A stretch of 64,000 nucleotides of DNA from Planomonospora parontospora (lineage in GTDB: Bacteria; Actinomycetota; Actinomycetes; Streptosporangiales; Streptosporangiaceae). The stretch covers positions 1 to 64,000 of the forward strand of contig BMQD01000001.1 of NCBI GenBank assembly GCA_014647935.1, in the 5' to 3' direction. The first letter of the stretch is position 1; each line of letters begins with the position of its first letter. The translations under genes and the position numbers were made by a program. The notes under the pieces were generated by a model. That model saw only the letters and a list, made by a program, of their open reading frames with translations, ran no database searches and had not been told where the DNA came from. Below are positions 35,534 to 43,844 of the stretch, one piece after another.

Positions 35534-36775
35534 GTGCCCGTGAGTCACACATGGGTGGTTGGTTCAGTGCTGACCTGGCGGAGGTCCCGGCGTCGTGCGC
35601 CGGAGCCGGTGCACGACGTCCGAGTTCCCCACGAGCCCGCGCCGGAGCGCGCGGCGCCGCACGCCGACACGGCGGCCGCGGAGGATTACCTGAGGCTGTT
35701 CCACGCGGAGAACCCCGCCGCGGGGCCGGTGGAGCCGCGGCTGCGCGAGGTGCGGGCCGAGATAGCGAGAACGGGGACCTACACGCACACGCCCGGCGAG
35801 CTGGTCTTCGGGGCCAGGGTGGCCTGGCGCAACAGCGGCAGGTGCATCGGGCGGCTCTACTGGAGGTCGCTGCGCGTCCGCGACCGCAGGCACGTGAGCA
35901 GTCCGGAGGGCGTGGCGGTGGAGTGCGTCGAGCACCTGCGGGACGCGGCGCCCGGCCGCCGGATCCGCCCGACGATCACGGTCTTCGCCCCGGACCGCCC
36001 CGGCGCGCCGGGGCCGAGGATCTGGAACGAGCAGCTGATCCGGTACGCCGGGTACGAACTGGACGACGGCTCGGTCGTCGGCGACCCCCGGTACGCCGCC
36101 TTCACCACCATGCTCCGCAAGCTCGGCTGGCAGGGCGGTCCGGGCACGCCGTTCGACGTGCTCCCGCTGGCGGTCTCGGCGGGGGGAGGGCCGCCGCTGC
36201 TGTCGGAGATCCCCGGCGACGCGGTGCTGGAGGTGCCCCTGTCCCATCCGTCCTACCCGTGGTTCGAGGAGTTCGGGCTGCGCTGGCACGCCGTACCGGC
36301 GATCTCGAACATGTGCCTGGAGATCGGCGGGATCTGCTACCGGGCGGCGCCGTTCAACGGGTGGTACATGGGAACCGAGATCGGTGCGCGGAACCTGGCC
36401 GACGAGGACCGCTACGGCATGCTGGCGGCCGTGGCCCGGCGGATGGGCCTGGACACCGGCAACGACCGCTCGCTCTGGCGCGACCACGCGCTGGTGGAGC
36501 TGAACGTCGCGGTGCTGCACTCCTTCGAGCGGGCGGGGGTGACGATGACCGACCACCACACCGAGGCGCGGCGCTTCCTGATCCACCTGGAGCGGGAGGA
36601 GAAGGCGGGCCGGGCCTGCCCGGCGGACTGGAGCTGGATCGTTCCGCCGATCTCGGGCTCGGCCACCCCGGTCTTCCACCGCTACTACACCGATCTGCAG
36701 CTGTCCCCGGCGTTCGTGCACCACCCCGACTCGCTGGAACGGGGGCTGGGCCGCGGCGCCGTACCGGGCTGGTGA
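35534..36775 (+). CDS. nos: Bacterial nitric oxide synthase, oxygenase domain
   Basis: A 413-aa NOS oxygenase, oxidising L-arginine to citrulline and NO with heme and a pterin. The proximal heme-thiolate site is WRNSGRCIGR (Cys104). Substrate-site signatures EIGGICYRAAPFNGWYMGTE and the pterin-side WSWIVPPISGSATPVFHRY are intact. About 50 disordered residues precede the core, and there is no reductase domain, as in other bacterial NOS. No dedicated reductase or pterin gene lies nearby. The GTG at 35534 was chosen; GTG 35540 is also possible. Family identification is firm. Confidence 0.95.
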   Translation: MPVSHTWVVGSVLTWRRSRRRAPEPVHDVRVPHEPAPERAAPHADTAAAEDYLRLFHAENPAAGPVEPRLREVRAEIARTGTYTHTPGELVFGARVAWRNSGRCIGRLYWRSLRVRDRRHVSSPEGVAVECVEHLRDAAPGRRIRPTITVFAPDRPGAPGPRIWNEQLIRYAGYELDDGSVVGDPRYAAFTTMLRKLGWQGGPGTPFDVLPLAVSAGGGPPLLSEIPGDAVLEVPLSHPSYPWFEEFGLRWHAVPAISNMCLEIGGICYRAAPFNGWYMGTEIGARNLADEDRYGMLAAVARRMGLDTGNDRSLWRDHALVELNVAVLHSFERAGVTMTDHHTEARRFLIHLEREEKAGRACPADWSWIVPPISGSATPVFHRYYTDLQLSPAFVHHPDSLERGLGRGAVPGW

Positions 36776-36892
36776 CCGGCGTGGTTCCGGGCCGGTGACC
36801 GGCGCGGATCCCGCAGGAGGGGGGCCGCCGCTGTCCCCGGAGGGGGAAACGGTGTAGAACGTTATTCTGTGGTTCGGAGGAAGGGGCGGAGA

Positions 36893-37666
36893 ATGCTGGA
36901 TCTGGTGCTGTCGTCGATCGACCGGGGCGTGCTGACCCTGACCTTCAACCGGCCGGACCGGCTCAACGCCTGGACCGACGCGATGGGCCGGCGCTACTTC
37001 GACCTCCTGGCCGAGGCCGAGAAGGACCCTGAGGTCCGCGTGATCGTCGTCACCGGGGCCGGGAGGGGCTTCTGCGCCGGGGCCGACTTCCAGACGCTCA
37101 ACGCCATCCAGGACGGCTCCTACGCCGAGGAGCCGGACCCGCGCCCCCACACCTTCCCGACCACCGTCGGCAAGCCCGTCATCGCCGCGGTCAACGGCGC
37201 CTGCGCCGGGCTCGGCATGGTCCACGCCCTGGTCTGCGACCTGGTCTTCACCGCCGCGGAGGCCAAGTGGACCACCGCCTTCGCGCGGCGCGGGCTGATC
37301 GCGGAGTACGGGCTGTCCTGGATCCTGCCCCGGCTGATCGGCCAGGGCAGGGCCATGGACCTGCTGCTGTCGGGCCGGACCTTCACCGGGGCGGAGGCCG
37401 CCGGGCTCGGCCTGGCGGCCCGGTCGGTGCCCGGGGAGAACCTCCTGGAGGAGGTCGCCGCGTACGCCCGCGAGCTGGCGGTGCACAGCTCGCCGGCTTC
37501 GATGTCGGTGATGAAGCGCCAGATCTGGGGCGACTGGAACACCACCCTGGAGGCGGCGGAGACCGCGGCCCGGCGGCTGATGGCCGAATCCTTCGGCCGC
37601 CCGGACTTCGCCGAGGGCGTCGCCAGCTTCCTGGAGCGCCGCGAGCCCCGCTTCCCGCCGCTGTAG
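36893..37666 (+). CDS. Enoyl-CoA hydratase/isomerase family protein
   Basis: A 257-aa crotonase-fold enzyme. LTFNRPDRLNAW at about residue 17, the oxyanion-hole segments GAGRGFCAGAD and NGACAGLG, and the downstream catalytic region FARRGLIAEYGLSW are visible. The first catalytic Glu position of hydratases reads Gly-Met-Val-His here, whereas Glu is kept in IAEYG, so the exact reaction (hydratase, isomerase or thioesterase) is open. Length is typical. GGAGG precedes the ATG at 36893; an in-frame start at 36869 is less likely. Standalone gene. Confidence 0.9.
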   Translation: MLDLVLSSIDRGVLTLTFNRPDRLNAWTDAMGRRYFDLLAEAEKDPEVRVIVVTGAGRGFCAGADFQTLNAIQDGSYAEEPDPRPHTFPTTVGKPVIAAVNGACAGLGMVHALVCDLVFTAAEAKWTTAFARRGLIAEYGLSWILPRLIGQGRAMDLLLSGRTFTGAEAAGLGLAARSVPGENLLEEVAAYARELAVHSSPASMSVMKRQIWGDWNTTLEAAETAARRLMAESFGRPDFAEGVASFLERREPRFPPL

Positions 37667-37687
37667 CCGGGGCCGCGGGCGGCGCGC

Positions 37688-39568
37688 TCAGGCGGTCCCG
37701 ACCGCGGACGGCTCGTCGAACTGGGTCCGGTACAGCTCCTCGTAGCGGCCCCCGGCGGCGAGCAGTCCGGCGTGCGTGCCGCGCTCCACGATCCGCCCGT
37801 CCTCGACCACCAGGATGAGGTCGGCGGCCATGATCGTGGAGAGCCGGTGCGCGATCACCAGCGCCGTCCGCCCGTCCAGCGCCTCGCCCAGCGCCGCCTG
37901 CACCGCCGCCTCCGAGGTGGCGTCCAGGTGCGCGGTGGCCTCGTCGAGGATCACCACCCGGGGGCGGGCCAGCAGCAGCCGCGCGATCGTCAGCCGCTGG
38001 CGCTCGCCGCCGGAGAGCCGGTAGCCGCGCTCGCCCACCACCGTGTCCAGCCCGTCGGGGAGCGCGGCGACGAGCTCTCCGAGCCGGGCGCGGCGCAGCG
38101 CCTCCCAGAGCTCCTCCTCGTCCGCCTCCGGCCGCGCCAGCAGCAGGTTCTCCCGGATCGACTCGTGGAACAGGTGCCCGTCCTGGGTCACCATCCCGAC
38201 AGTCTCGCGGATCGAGTCGGCCGACAGCTCCCGCACGTCCACCCCCGCCAGCCGTACGGCGCCGCCGTCGGCGTCGTACAGCCGCGGCAGCAGCTGCGCG
38301 ATGGTCGACTTGCCCGCGCCGGACGAGCCCACCAGGGCGACGAGCTGCCCGGGCTCGGCGCGGAAGGAGATCCCGTGCAGCACCTCGGCGGCGTCGCGGC
38401 CGTCGAGGACCGCCACCTCCTCCAGGGAGGCGAGCGAGACCCGGTCCGCCGACGGGTAGCCGAAACGCACCTCGTCGAACTCCACCGAGACGGGCCCGTC
38501 GGGCACCCGCCGGGCATCCGGCCGGTCGGCGATCAGAGGCTTGAGGTCCAGCACCTCGAAGACCCGCTCGAAGCTCACCAGCGCGCTCATCACGTCCACC
38601 CGGGCCCCGGCCAGCGCGGTCAGCGGCGCGTACAGGCGGGTGATCAGCAGCGCGAGCGCGACGACCGAGCCCGCGTCCAGCCGCCCGCGCAGCGCGTAGA
38701 AGCCGCCGAGGCCGTAGACGAGCGCCAGCGCCAGCGCCGAGACCAGCGTCAGCGCGGTGACGAACGCCGACTGCACCATCGCCGTGCGCACCCCGATGTC
38801 GCGCACCCGCCGGGCCCGCGCGGCGAACTCGGCCGACTCCCGCGCCGGGCGGCCGAAGAGCTTGACGAGCGTCGCACCGGGCGCGGAGAACCGCTCCACC
38901 ATCTGCGTGCCCATCGCCGCGTTGTGCCCGGCCGCCTCCAGCCGGAGCCGGGCCAGCCGGGCGCCCATCCGCCGCGCGGGCAGCACGAACACCGGGAGCA
39001 GCACCAGCGCGAGCAGGGTGATCTGCCAGGAGAGCCGGACCATCACGGCCAGCGTGAGCACGAGCGTCACCAGGTTGCCCGCCACCGTGGACAGGGTGTC
39101 GGTGAAGGCCCGCTGCGCGCCGATGACGTCGTTGTTCAACCGGCTGACCAGGGCACCGGTCCGGGTCCTGGTGAAGAAGGCGATCGGCATGCGCTGCACG
39201 TGGTCGAAGACGGCGGTGCGCAGGTCGAGGATCAGGCCCTCGCCGATGCCCGCCGACAGCCACCGGGTCAGCAGCCCGAGCCCGGCCTCCGCCACCGCGA
39301 TGGCGGCGATGAGCGCGGCGAGCCCGACGACGACGTCCAGCGGCTCGCCCGCGACGATCGCGCCGACGGCGTCACCCGCGAGCACCGGCGTGGCCACCGT
39401 CAGGACGGCCGTCACCACGCTGAGCAGCAGGAAAACGGCCAGGCGGCGCCGGTGCGGCCGGGCGAAGGCGCCGATCCGCCGCAGCGTGGCCATCGAGAAC
39501 GGGCGCCGCTCCTCCTGGGCGTTCATCGTCCGGTACAGCGCGTTCCAGGCGGTCATCTCCATGCTCAT
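37688..39568 (-). CDS. ABC exporter, fused membrane and ATPase domains
   Basis: A 626-aa half-transporter of the MdlB/MsbA type. Six membrane helices lie between residues 40 and 330. The ATPase domain starts at about residue 360 with Walker A LVGSSGAGKST, Q-loop MVTQDGHLF, signature LSGGERQR, Walker B VVILDEATAHLD and H-loop VIAHRLSTI. It should work as a homodimer exporting lipids, drugs or redox-active compounds. GAGGG precedes the ATG at 39568. Its promoter has a SoxR-like dyad in a 19-bp spacer. In Streptomyces coelicolor an ABC transporter belongs to the SoxR regulon, which makes efflux of redox-cycling metabolites a reasonable inference. Confidence 0.94.
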   Translation of the reverse strand: MSMEMTAWNALYRTMNAQEERRPFSMATLRRIGAFARPHRRRLAVFLLLSVVTAVLTVATPVLAGDAVGAIVAGEPLDVVVGLAALIAAIAVAEAGLGLLTRWLSAGIGEGLILDLRTAVFDHVQRMPIAFFTRTRTGALVSRLNNDVIGAQRAFTDTLSTVAGNLVTLVLTLAVMVRLSWQITLLALVLLPVFVLPARRMGARLARLRLEAAGHNAAMGTQMVERFSAPGATLVKLFGRPARESAEFAARARRVRDIGVRTAMVQSAFVTALTLVSALALALVYGLGGFYALRGRLDAGSVVALALLITRLYAPLTALAGARVDVMSALVSFERVFEVLDLKPLIADRPDARRVPDGPVSVEFDEVRFGYPSADRVSLASLEEVAVLDGRDAAEVLHGISFRAEPGQLVALVGSSGAGKSTIAQLLPRLYDADGGAVRLAGVDVRELSADSIRETVGMVTQDGHLFHESIRENLLLARPEADEEELWEALRRARLGELVAALPDGLDTVVGERGYRLSGGERQRLTIARLLLARPRVVILDEATAHLDATSEAAVQAALGEALDGRTALVIAHRLSTIMAADLILVVEDGRIVERGTHAGLLAAGGRYEELYRTQFDEPSAVGTA

Positions 39569-39618
39569 GACAGTCCCTCGTCCGTAGAAGCCGTGGATCC
39601 TCCTGGGATCATGAGGCG

Positions 39619-39649
39619 ACCCTAGAACCTCAACTAAAGTTGAGGTCAA
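39619..39649 (-). promoter_or_regulatory. MerR/SoxR-type promoter of the ABC exporter
   Basis: On the minus strand -35 TTGACC (39649-39644) and -10 TAGGGT (39624-39619) are 19 bases apart, the over-long spacing used by MerR-family activators. A dyad with perfect 9-bp arms (39627-39635 and 39638-39646) lies across the spacer. Its core CCTCAACTTTAGTTGAGG matches the Escherichia coli SoxR site CCTCAAGTTAACTTGAGG at 15 of 18 positions. No soxR/merR gene is in the window. Confidence 0.8.
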
Positions 39650-39775
39650 GCGCGTGAGGCGAGACGCCCCCACCGGCTCGACCCGATGGAGGACGCCTCT
39701 GCCGGTCCGGTCCGATGGAGGGCGTTTCCACCGGGCCGGACCGGTGCACCGCGGTGCTCCCACCGCCCCGGGCCG

Positions 39776-41005
39776 CTACGCCGTCGCGGGGACCCGCGCC
39801 GTCCGGTCGTCCGGCACGGTCCGGCCGAGGTTCCGGACGTCGGGCAGGAGCAGCACGCCCAGGCAGGAGACCGCGATCAGGGCCGCGGCGCCGTACAGGG
39901 TGGGGGCCGTGCCCACTGCGGCGGCCAGCGGTCCCGCCAGGGCCATGCCGAGCGGGGTCAGCCCCAGGGAGAGCAGCCAGTCGTAGGCGGACACCCGGGA
40001 GAGGGCCTCGGCCGGGATGTGCTCCTGCACGGCCGTCTCCCACAGGGGCGACATGAACGCCAGCCCGCCGACCATCAGCCCGTAGGCCGCCGCGACGACC
40101 GGCGCGGGCGCTCCGGCGGCGAGCAGCACGAACGGCGGCGCGCCGAGCGCGAGAGCCAGGTTGGCGGCCACCAGCGGCCTGCGCGGCCTGAACCGGAGCG
40201 CCAGCAGCGCGCCGCAGAGCGCGCCGGCCGTGCCGCCCTGCGCGATCATCCCCCAGGCCAGCTCACCGCCCAGGTGGGCGACGGCGATCGCCGGGCCGAT
40301 GGTGATCAGCGCGCAGCGGCCGAGGTTCCACAGGGCGTGGCCGGCCAGGTTGGTCCAGTACCAGCGGTGCCGGCGCAGCTCCGCCCAGCCGTCGGCGAGC
40401 TGCCTGCCGAACCGCTCCCGCGGCGCGGGCGGGATCGGCGCCGGCCGGAGGCGGGCCAGCAGGGCCGCGCTGACCGCGAACGTCGCGGCGTCCAGGAGGA
40501 GCGCCCAGCCCGGCCCCGCGGTCAGCGCCAGCGCGGTCGCGATCCCCGGGCCGAGCAGCATGGAACCGCGGGCGGCGATCGACATCAGCGCGTTGGCGCG
40601 GGGCAGGTGCTCGGGGGCGACGGTCGCGGGCACCAGGCCGGTGGTGGCGGGCAGGAAGAAGGCGGAGGCCGCCCCGGAGACGGCGGCCAGCGCCGCGAGG
40701 TGGACGACGTCGATGGTGCCGGCGATCAGCTCGGCGCCCATGAGGGCGTGGGTCAGCGCGCGGACGAGGTCGGCGGCCAGCATCACCCGCTGGCGGGGGA
40801 GGCGGTCGGCCCAGACGCCGCCGGGCAGCATCAGCGCCACCGCGGCGACGGACTGGGCGGCCAGCACCAGCCCGAGATCGGTGGCGGAGCCGGTCGCGGT
40901 GACGATCGCCAGGGCGAGGGCCACGGGGGTGACCGCGTCGCCGAGGTGGGACAGGGCCTGGCCGGACCAGAGCAGGCGGAAGCGGGGGTCGCGGAGGGGA
41001 GTCAC
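39776..41005 (-). CDS. MFS transporter, about 12 helices (EntS-like)
   Basis: A 409-aa major facilitator. MTPLRDPRFRLLWSGQALSH is the usual start of the EntS/DHA3-like group, and GGVWADRLPRQRVMLAADL is the loop 2-3 MFS signature. I count about 12 hydrophobic segments. The group exports siderophores, macrolides and other drugs. The GTG at 41005 is seven bases after a TAATAT box (leaderless). It is divergent from a MarR regulator across 71 bp, which probably represses it. Substrate unknown. Confidence 0.9.
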   Translation of the reverse strand: MTPLRDPRFRLLWSGQALSHLGDAVTPVALALAIVTATGSATDLGLVLAAQSVAAVALMLPGGVWADRLPRQRVMLAADLVRALTHALMGAELIAGTIDVVHLAALAAVSGAASAFFLPATTGLVPATVAPEHLPRANALMSIAARGSMLLGPGIATALALTAGPGWALLLDAATFAVSAALLARLRPAPIPPAPRERFGRQLADGWAELRRHRWYWTNLAGHALWNLGRCALITIGPAIAVAHLGGELAWGMIAQGGTAGALCGALLALRFRPRRPLVAANLALALGAPPFVLLAAGAPAPVVAAAYGLMVGGLAFMSPLWETAVQEHIPAEALSRVSAYDWLLSLGLTPLGMALAGPLAAAVGTAPTLYGAAALIAVSCLGVLLLPDVRNLGRTVPDDRTARVPATA

Positions 41006-41076
41006 GGCGAGAATATTACTACGAAATCAAAATATATCTAGTCGTATTAACTGGCGCGGTCGCTAGGCTGGGGCGC
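41006..41076. promoter_or_regulatory. Divergent promoter region, MFS and MarR genes
   Basis: A 71-base gap with an A+T-rich centre. TAATAT (41018-41013, minus) lies seven bases before the MFS GTG and TAGGCT (41064-41069, plus) seven bases before the MarR ATG, so both mRNAs appear leaderless. The A+T block between (41011-41050) is where a MarR dimer would be expected; I see only an imperfect TACGA/TCGTA dyad. Confidence 0.55.
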
Positions 41077-41610
41077 ATGGCGGAACCCGACTCCATCGAT
41101 CGGCACATCGCGCACTGGTCGCGGGAGCTGCCCGACCTCGACCCCCGGACCGAGGGGATCATCACGCGCCTGCAGATGATCGTGCGGCGGATGAAGCGGG
41201 ACAAGGAGTCGGGTCTGCTCGGGACGGGGCTCAAGTACTGGGAGTTCGAGGTGCTCCACCGGCTGGTCGCGGCGGGCGCGCCGTACCGGGTGGCGCCGAC
41301 GGCGCTGGCCGAGTGGCTGGACACCCACCCCGCCACGATGACCAGCCGCCTCGACCGGCTGGAGCAGGCGGGGTACATCGCCCGGGAGCACGATCCGGGC
41401 GACCGGCGCCGTCTGCTCGTCACCCTCACCGGTCTCGGGCGGGAGCGATGGGAGGCGGTGATGGGCCGGAGGGGCGAGACGGAGGACCGGATGCTGGCCG
41501 TGCTCGACGACGGCGAGCAGGAGGCGCTGGCGGTCCTGCTCAGGAAACTGGTGGCCGGGATCGAGGCGGACGGCCCGCCGCTCATGCCCGACTGGCCGGC
41601 CGCACGCTGA
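41077..41610 (+). CDS. MarR family transcriptional regulator
   Basis: A 177-aa MarR winged-helix protein. The HTH is YRVAPTALAEWLDTHPATMT with SRLDRLEQAGYIARE, followed by the wing DPGDRRRLLVTLTGLGRE. The first helix is longer than usual. It starts leaderlessly at 41077 and is divergent from the MFS exporter, the standard MarR-efflux pairing, so it probably represses that exporter and itself until a small molecule binds. Effector unknown. Confidence 0.92.
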   Translation: MAEPDSIDRHIAHWSRELPDLDPRTEGIITRLQMIVRRMKRDKESGLLGTGLKYWEFEVLHRLVAAGAPYRVAPTALAEWLDTHPATMTSRLDRLEQAGYIAREHDPGDRRRLLVTLTGLGRERWEAVMGRRGETEDRMLAVLDDGEQEALAVLLRKLVAGIEADGPPLMPDWPAAR

Positions 41611-41714
41611 TCTGGGGTACACGTCCGCGTTCCGAGTCCCCCGCCCGCGGGCGGATCTCCCGTGGTACGGAGGGTCCGGATGGCGGGGGACGGTGACCGG
41701 GCGGAGGGCGGGGA

Positions 41715-42215
41715 TCAGACGACGTGGGACAGCCAGTGGGGCGGGGTCGCGAAGGGGGCGGTGAAGGCGGTGACGGCCTCCATCAGGTGATCGGCCGTGG
41801 CGCGGGCGTTGGCGATGACCTCCGGGGGATAGGCGTAGCGGACCTGGTGCTCGGCGAACTCGTCCTCGTCATCGAGGAAGATCCGGCCGTCGCGCTTGCG
41901 GATCACGTCGAGGTCCAGGTCGACCATGGTGACCTCGCCGTCGCGCCACTCGGGCACCGTGGTGATGTCGCAGTAGATCTCGGTCCTGTCCGGCTCGGCG
42001 TTGAACAGGGCGGTCCACCAGGCGTCGCGGGGGAAGAGGAGCACGAACGGGTGCTCCCACGCGATCGGGGGCTCGGCGCCCTTGCGGCCGAGGGTGCCGG
42101 CGACGCAGCCGGTCCAGACCCCGTGCTCGTCCTCCCCGAGGAGCAGTGCGGTGTGGTGCCAGTGCAGGGAGCCGTCGTACTTTCGGTACGTGACGTTCAC
42201 GGTTTCGAAGGGCAT
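41715..42215 (-). CDS. DUF402-domain protein (FomD/NtdP-like)
   Basis: A 166-aa protein of the DUF402 family, whose characterised members hydrolyse nucleoside di- and triphosphates or nucleotidyl-phosphonates with divalent metal. The C-terminal half shows the conserved Tyr-Cys-Asp segment IYCDITTVPEWRDGE, the metal-site run MVDLDLDVI and DDEDEFAEHQ. The N-terminus starts MPFETVNVTYRKYDGSLHWH. Length is normal. It converges with the MarR gene and lies about 100 bp downstream of leuA on the same strand. The substrate cannot be predicted. Confidence 0.88.
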   Translation of the reverse strand: MPFETVNVTYRKYDGSLHWHHTALLLGEDEHGVWTGCVAGTLGRKGAEPPIAWEHPFVLLFPRDAWWTALFNAEPDRTEIYCDITTVPEWRDGEVTMVDLDLDVIRKRDGRIFLDDEDEFAEHQVRYAYPPEVIANARATADHLMEAVTAFTAPFATPPHWLSHVV

Positions 42216-42319
42216 GTCCCGACCCTAGTCCTCCGGCCGCTCCAAGATCCGGCGGATCGCGCCTCGCCCGGAGGGGCGCGATCCGTCCCGGACGCCGCTC
42301 GCCGCCGCCGTCCCGCGCG

Positions 42320-43654
42320 TCAGTCCCGGTAGGCGGTGGCGTAGAGCTTCCACAGGTCCTCCGGCGTCAGCTCCCGGCCGCTGTCGTCGGCCGCGGCCTG
42401 GACGAGGCGGGCGAAGTCGGCCCGCCGCTCCTCCGGCAGCTCCAGCCCGTAGTGTTCGCGGAGCAGGTAGGCGACGCCGCCCCGGCCCGACTGGCTGTTG
42501 ACCCGGATCACCGCCTCGTAGCTGCGCCCCACGTCGGAGGGGTCGATCGGCAGGTACGGCACGGACCAGTGGGCGTCCCGGCCGGCGCGGGCCAGGCCCT
42601 TGCCGATGGCGTCCTGATGGGTGCCGGAGAAGGCGGTGTAGACGAGGTCACCGCCGTAGGGGTGCCGGGGGTGGACCGGGATCCGGATGCACTCCTCCAC
42701 GATGCGGCGGACGCGGTCGATGTCGGAGAAGTCCAGCATCGGGTCCACGCCCTGGGAGTACAGGTTGAGCGCGAGGGTGACCAGGTCGACGTTCCCGGTG
42801 CGCTCGCCGTTGCCGAACAGGCATCCCTCCACCCGCTGCGCGCCCGCGAGCATGGCCAGCTCGGCGCAGGCCGCCCCGGTGCCCCGATCGTTGTGCGGGT
42901 GGACCGAGAGCACGACCGACCCGCGGCGCTCCAGGTTGCGGTGCATGTACTCGATCTGGTCGGCGTATACGTTCGGGGAGGCGATCTCCACGGTGGCCGG
43001 CAGGTTGTGGACGACCGGCCGGTCGGGGGAGGCGTCCCAGAGCTCGGTGAGGCCGTTGCAGACCTCCAGTACGAAGTCCGGTTCGGTCAGGTTGAACACC
43101 TCCGGCGAGAACTCGAACCGGACGCCCTCGCCCGCCAGCCGGGCCATGCGCGTCGCGGCATCCCTGATCATGGCGTGCACCTCGGCCCGCCCGCGGCCGA
43201 GCACCACCTCGCGCCAGACTGGGGCGGTCGGGGTGTAGAGGTGGACGATGGCCCTGGGCAGTCCTTCGACGGCGGCGAACGTCTGCTCGATCAGGTCCGC
43301 ACGGGCGGCCGTGAGGACCGAGACCGTCACGTCCTCGGGCACCGCTCCGCTGCGCACCAGGTGCCGGACGAAGCCGAAGTCGGTCCGGCTGGCCGCGGGG
43401 AAGCCGGCCACGATCTCCTTGAAACCCATCCCGACCAGCAGGTCGAACATGCGGCGCTTGCGGGGGGTGTCCATCGGCTCGGCCAGCGCCTGGTTGCCGT
43501 CGCGCAGGTCCTCGGAGACCCAGAGCGGGGCCTGGGTGATCCTGCGGGCGGGCCAGGTGCGGTCGGTCAGGGGGATCTCGACCCGCTCGTGGGCGGGCAG
43601 ATACTTCTGGTACGGCATGCCGCTGGGGCGCTGCGGGTTCAGTCGCGGGTTCAT
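42320..43654 (-). CDS. leuA: 2-isopropylmalate synthase lacking the C-terminal regulatory domain
   Basis: A 444-aa enzyme of leucine biosynthesis condensing acetyl-CoA with 2-oxoisovalerate. The HMGL-like TIM barrel has [18 protein letters not shown] (catalytic Arg/Asp), [11 protein letters not shown] (metal His), [15 protein letters not shown] and the helical LYATAYRD end. Full-length actinobacterial LeuA has about 560-600 residues, with a leucine-binding dimer domain of about 130 residues. Here the frame ends right after the linker subdomain, so feedback inhibition by leucine should be absent. GGAGG lies nine bases before ATG 43654. A leucine-rich leader peptide and attenuator-like stem lie upstream, so control is probably at the RNA level. 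Confidence 0.93.
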   Translation of the reverse strand: MNPRLNPQRPSGMPYQKYLPAHERVEIPLTDRTWPARRITQAPLWVSEDLRDGNQALAEPMDTPRKRRMFDLLVGMGFKEIVAGFPAASRTDFGFVRHLVRSGAVPEDVTVSVLTAARADLIEQTFAAVEGLPRAIVHLYTPTAPVWREVVLGRGRAEVHAMIRDAATRMARLAGEGVRFEFSPEVFNLTEPDFVLEVCNGLTELWDASPDRPVVHNLPATVEIASPNVYADQIEYMHRNLERRGSVVLSVHPHNDRGTGAACAELAMLAGAQRVEGCLFGNGERTGNVDLVTLALNLYSQGVDPMLDFSDIDRVRRIVEECIRIPVHPRHPYGGDLVYTAFSGTHQDAIGKGLARAGRDAHWSVPYLPIDPSDVGRSYEAVIRVNSQSGRGGVAYLLREHYGLELPEERRADFARLVQAAADDSGRELTPEDLWKLYATAYRD

Positions 43655-43707
43655 CTCGGCCGTCCTCCGGTCGCTCGGTTCTCGCTCGGTCCTCGGTCGT
43701 TCGGGAG

Positions 43708-43748
43708 CCGACCGGCGGCACGGCACCCCGCGGCGGGGCGCCGGTCGG
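43708..43748 (-). promoter_or_regulatory. leuA attenuator-like nested stem-loop
   Basis: Immediately after the leader-peptide stop, a 10-bp outer stem (43708-43717 with 43739-43748) encloses a CCCCG/CGGGG hairpin (43726-43730 with 43734-43738). It could act as the terminator or translation-blocking arm in ribosome-mediated attenuation. No U-tract follows, so the mechanism is open. Confidence 0.6.
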
Positions 43749-43749
43749 A

Positions 43750-43794
43750 TCAGACCCCGCCGCGGCGGCCGAGAAGGAGACAGCGCAGCGACAT
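43750..43794 (-). CDS. leuL: leuA leader peptide
   Basis: A 14-codon ORF encoding [14 protein letters not shown], with four Leu codons (CTG, CTC, CTT, CTC) in six positions. The ATG at 43794 lies six bases after a TAGCAT -10 box, so the leuA transcript would begin with this leaderless ORF. The stop is two bases before the nested stem-loop and about 95 bases before the leuA start. Position, leucine richness and the following structure fit an attenuation leader in which ribosome stalling on scarce Leu-tRNA changes RNA folding. Too short for automatic gene calls. Confidence 0.75.
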   Translation of the reverse strand: MSLRCLLLGRRGGV

Positions 43795-43800
43795 GCCGAT

Positions 43801-43806
43801 ATGCTA
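43801..43806 (-). promoter_or_regulatory. -10 box of the leuA transcript
   Basis: TAGCAT on the minus strand, six bases before the leader-peptide ATG. The same 50-base gap to the FadR-type gene holds a short dyad, CTCAG-N5-CTGAG (43822-43836), a possible operator for that regulator. Confidence 0.6.
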
Positions 43807-43844
43807 AGCACACCTCAGCTCCTCAGACAACCTGAGAGGTAGAA

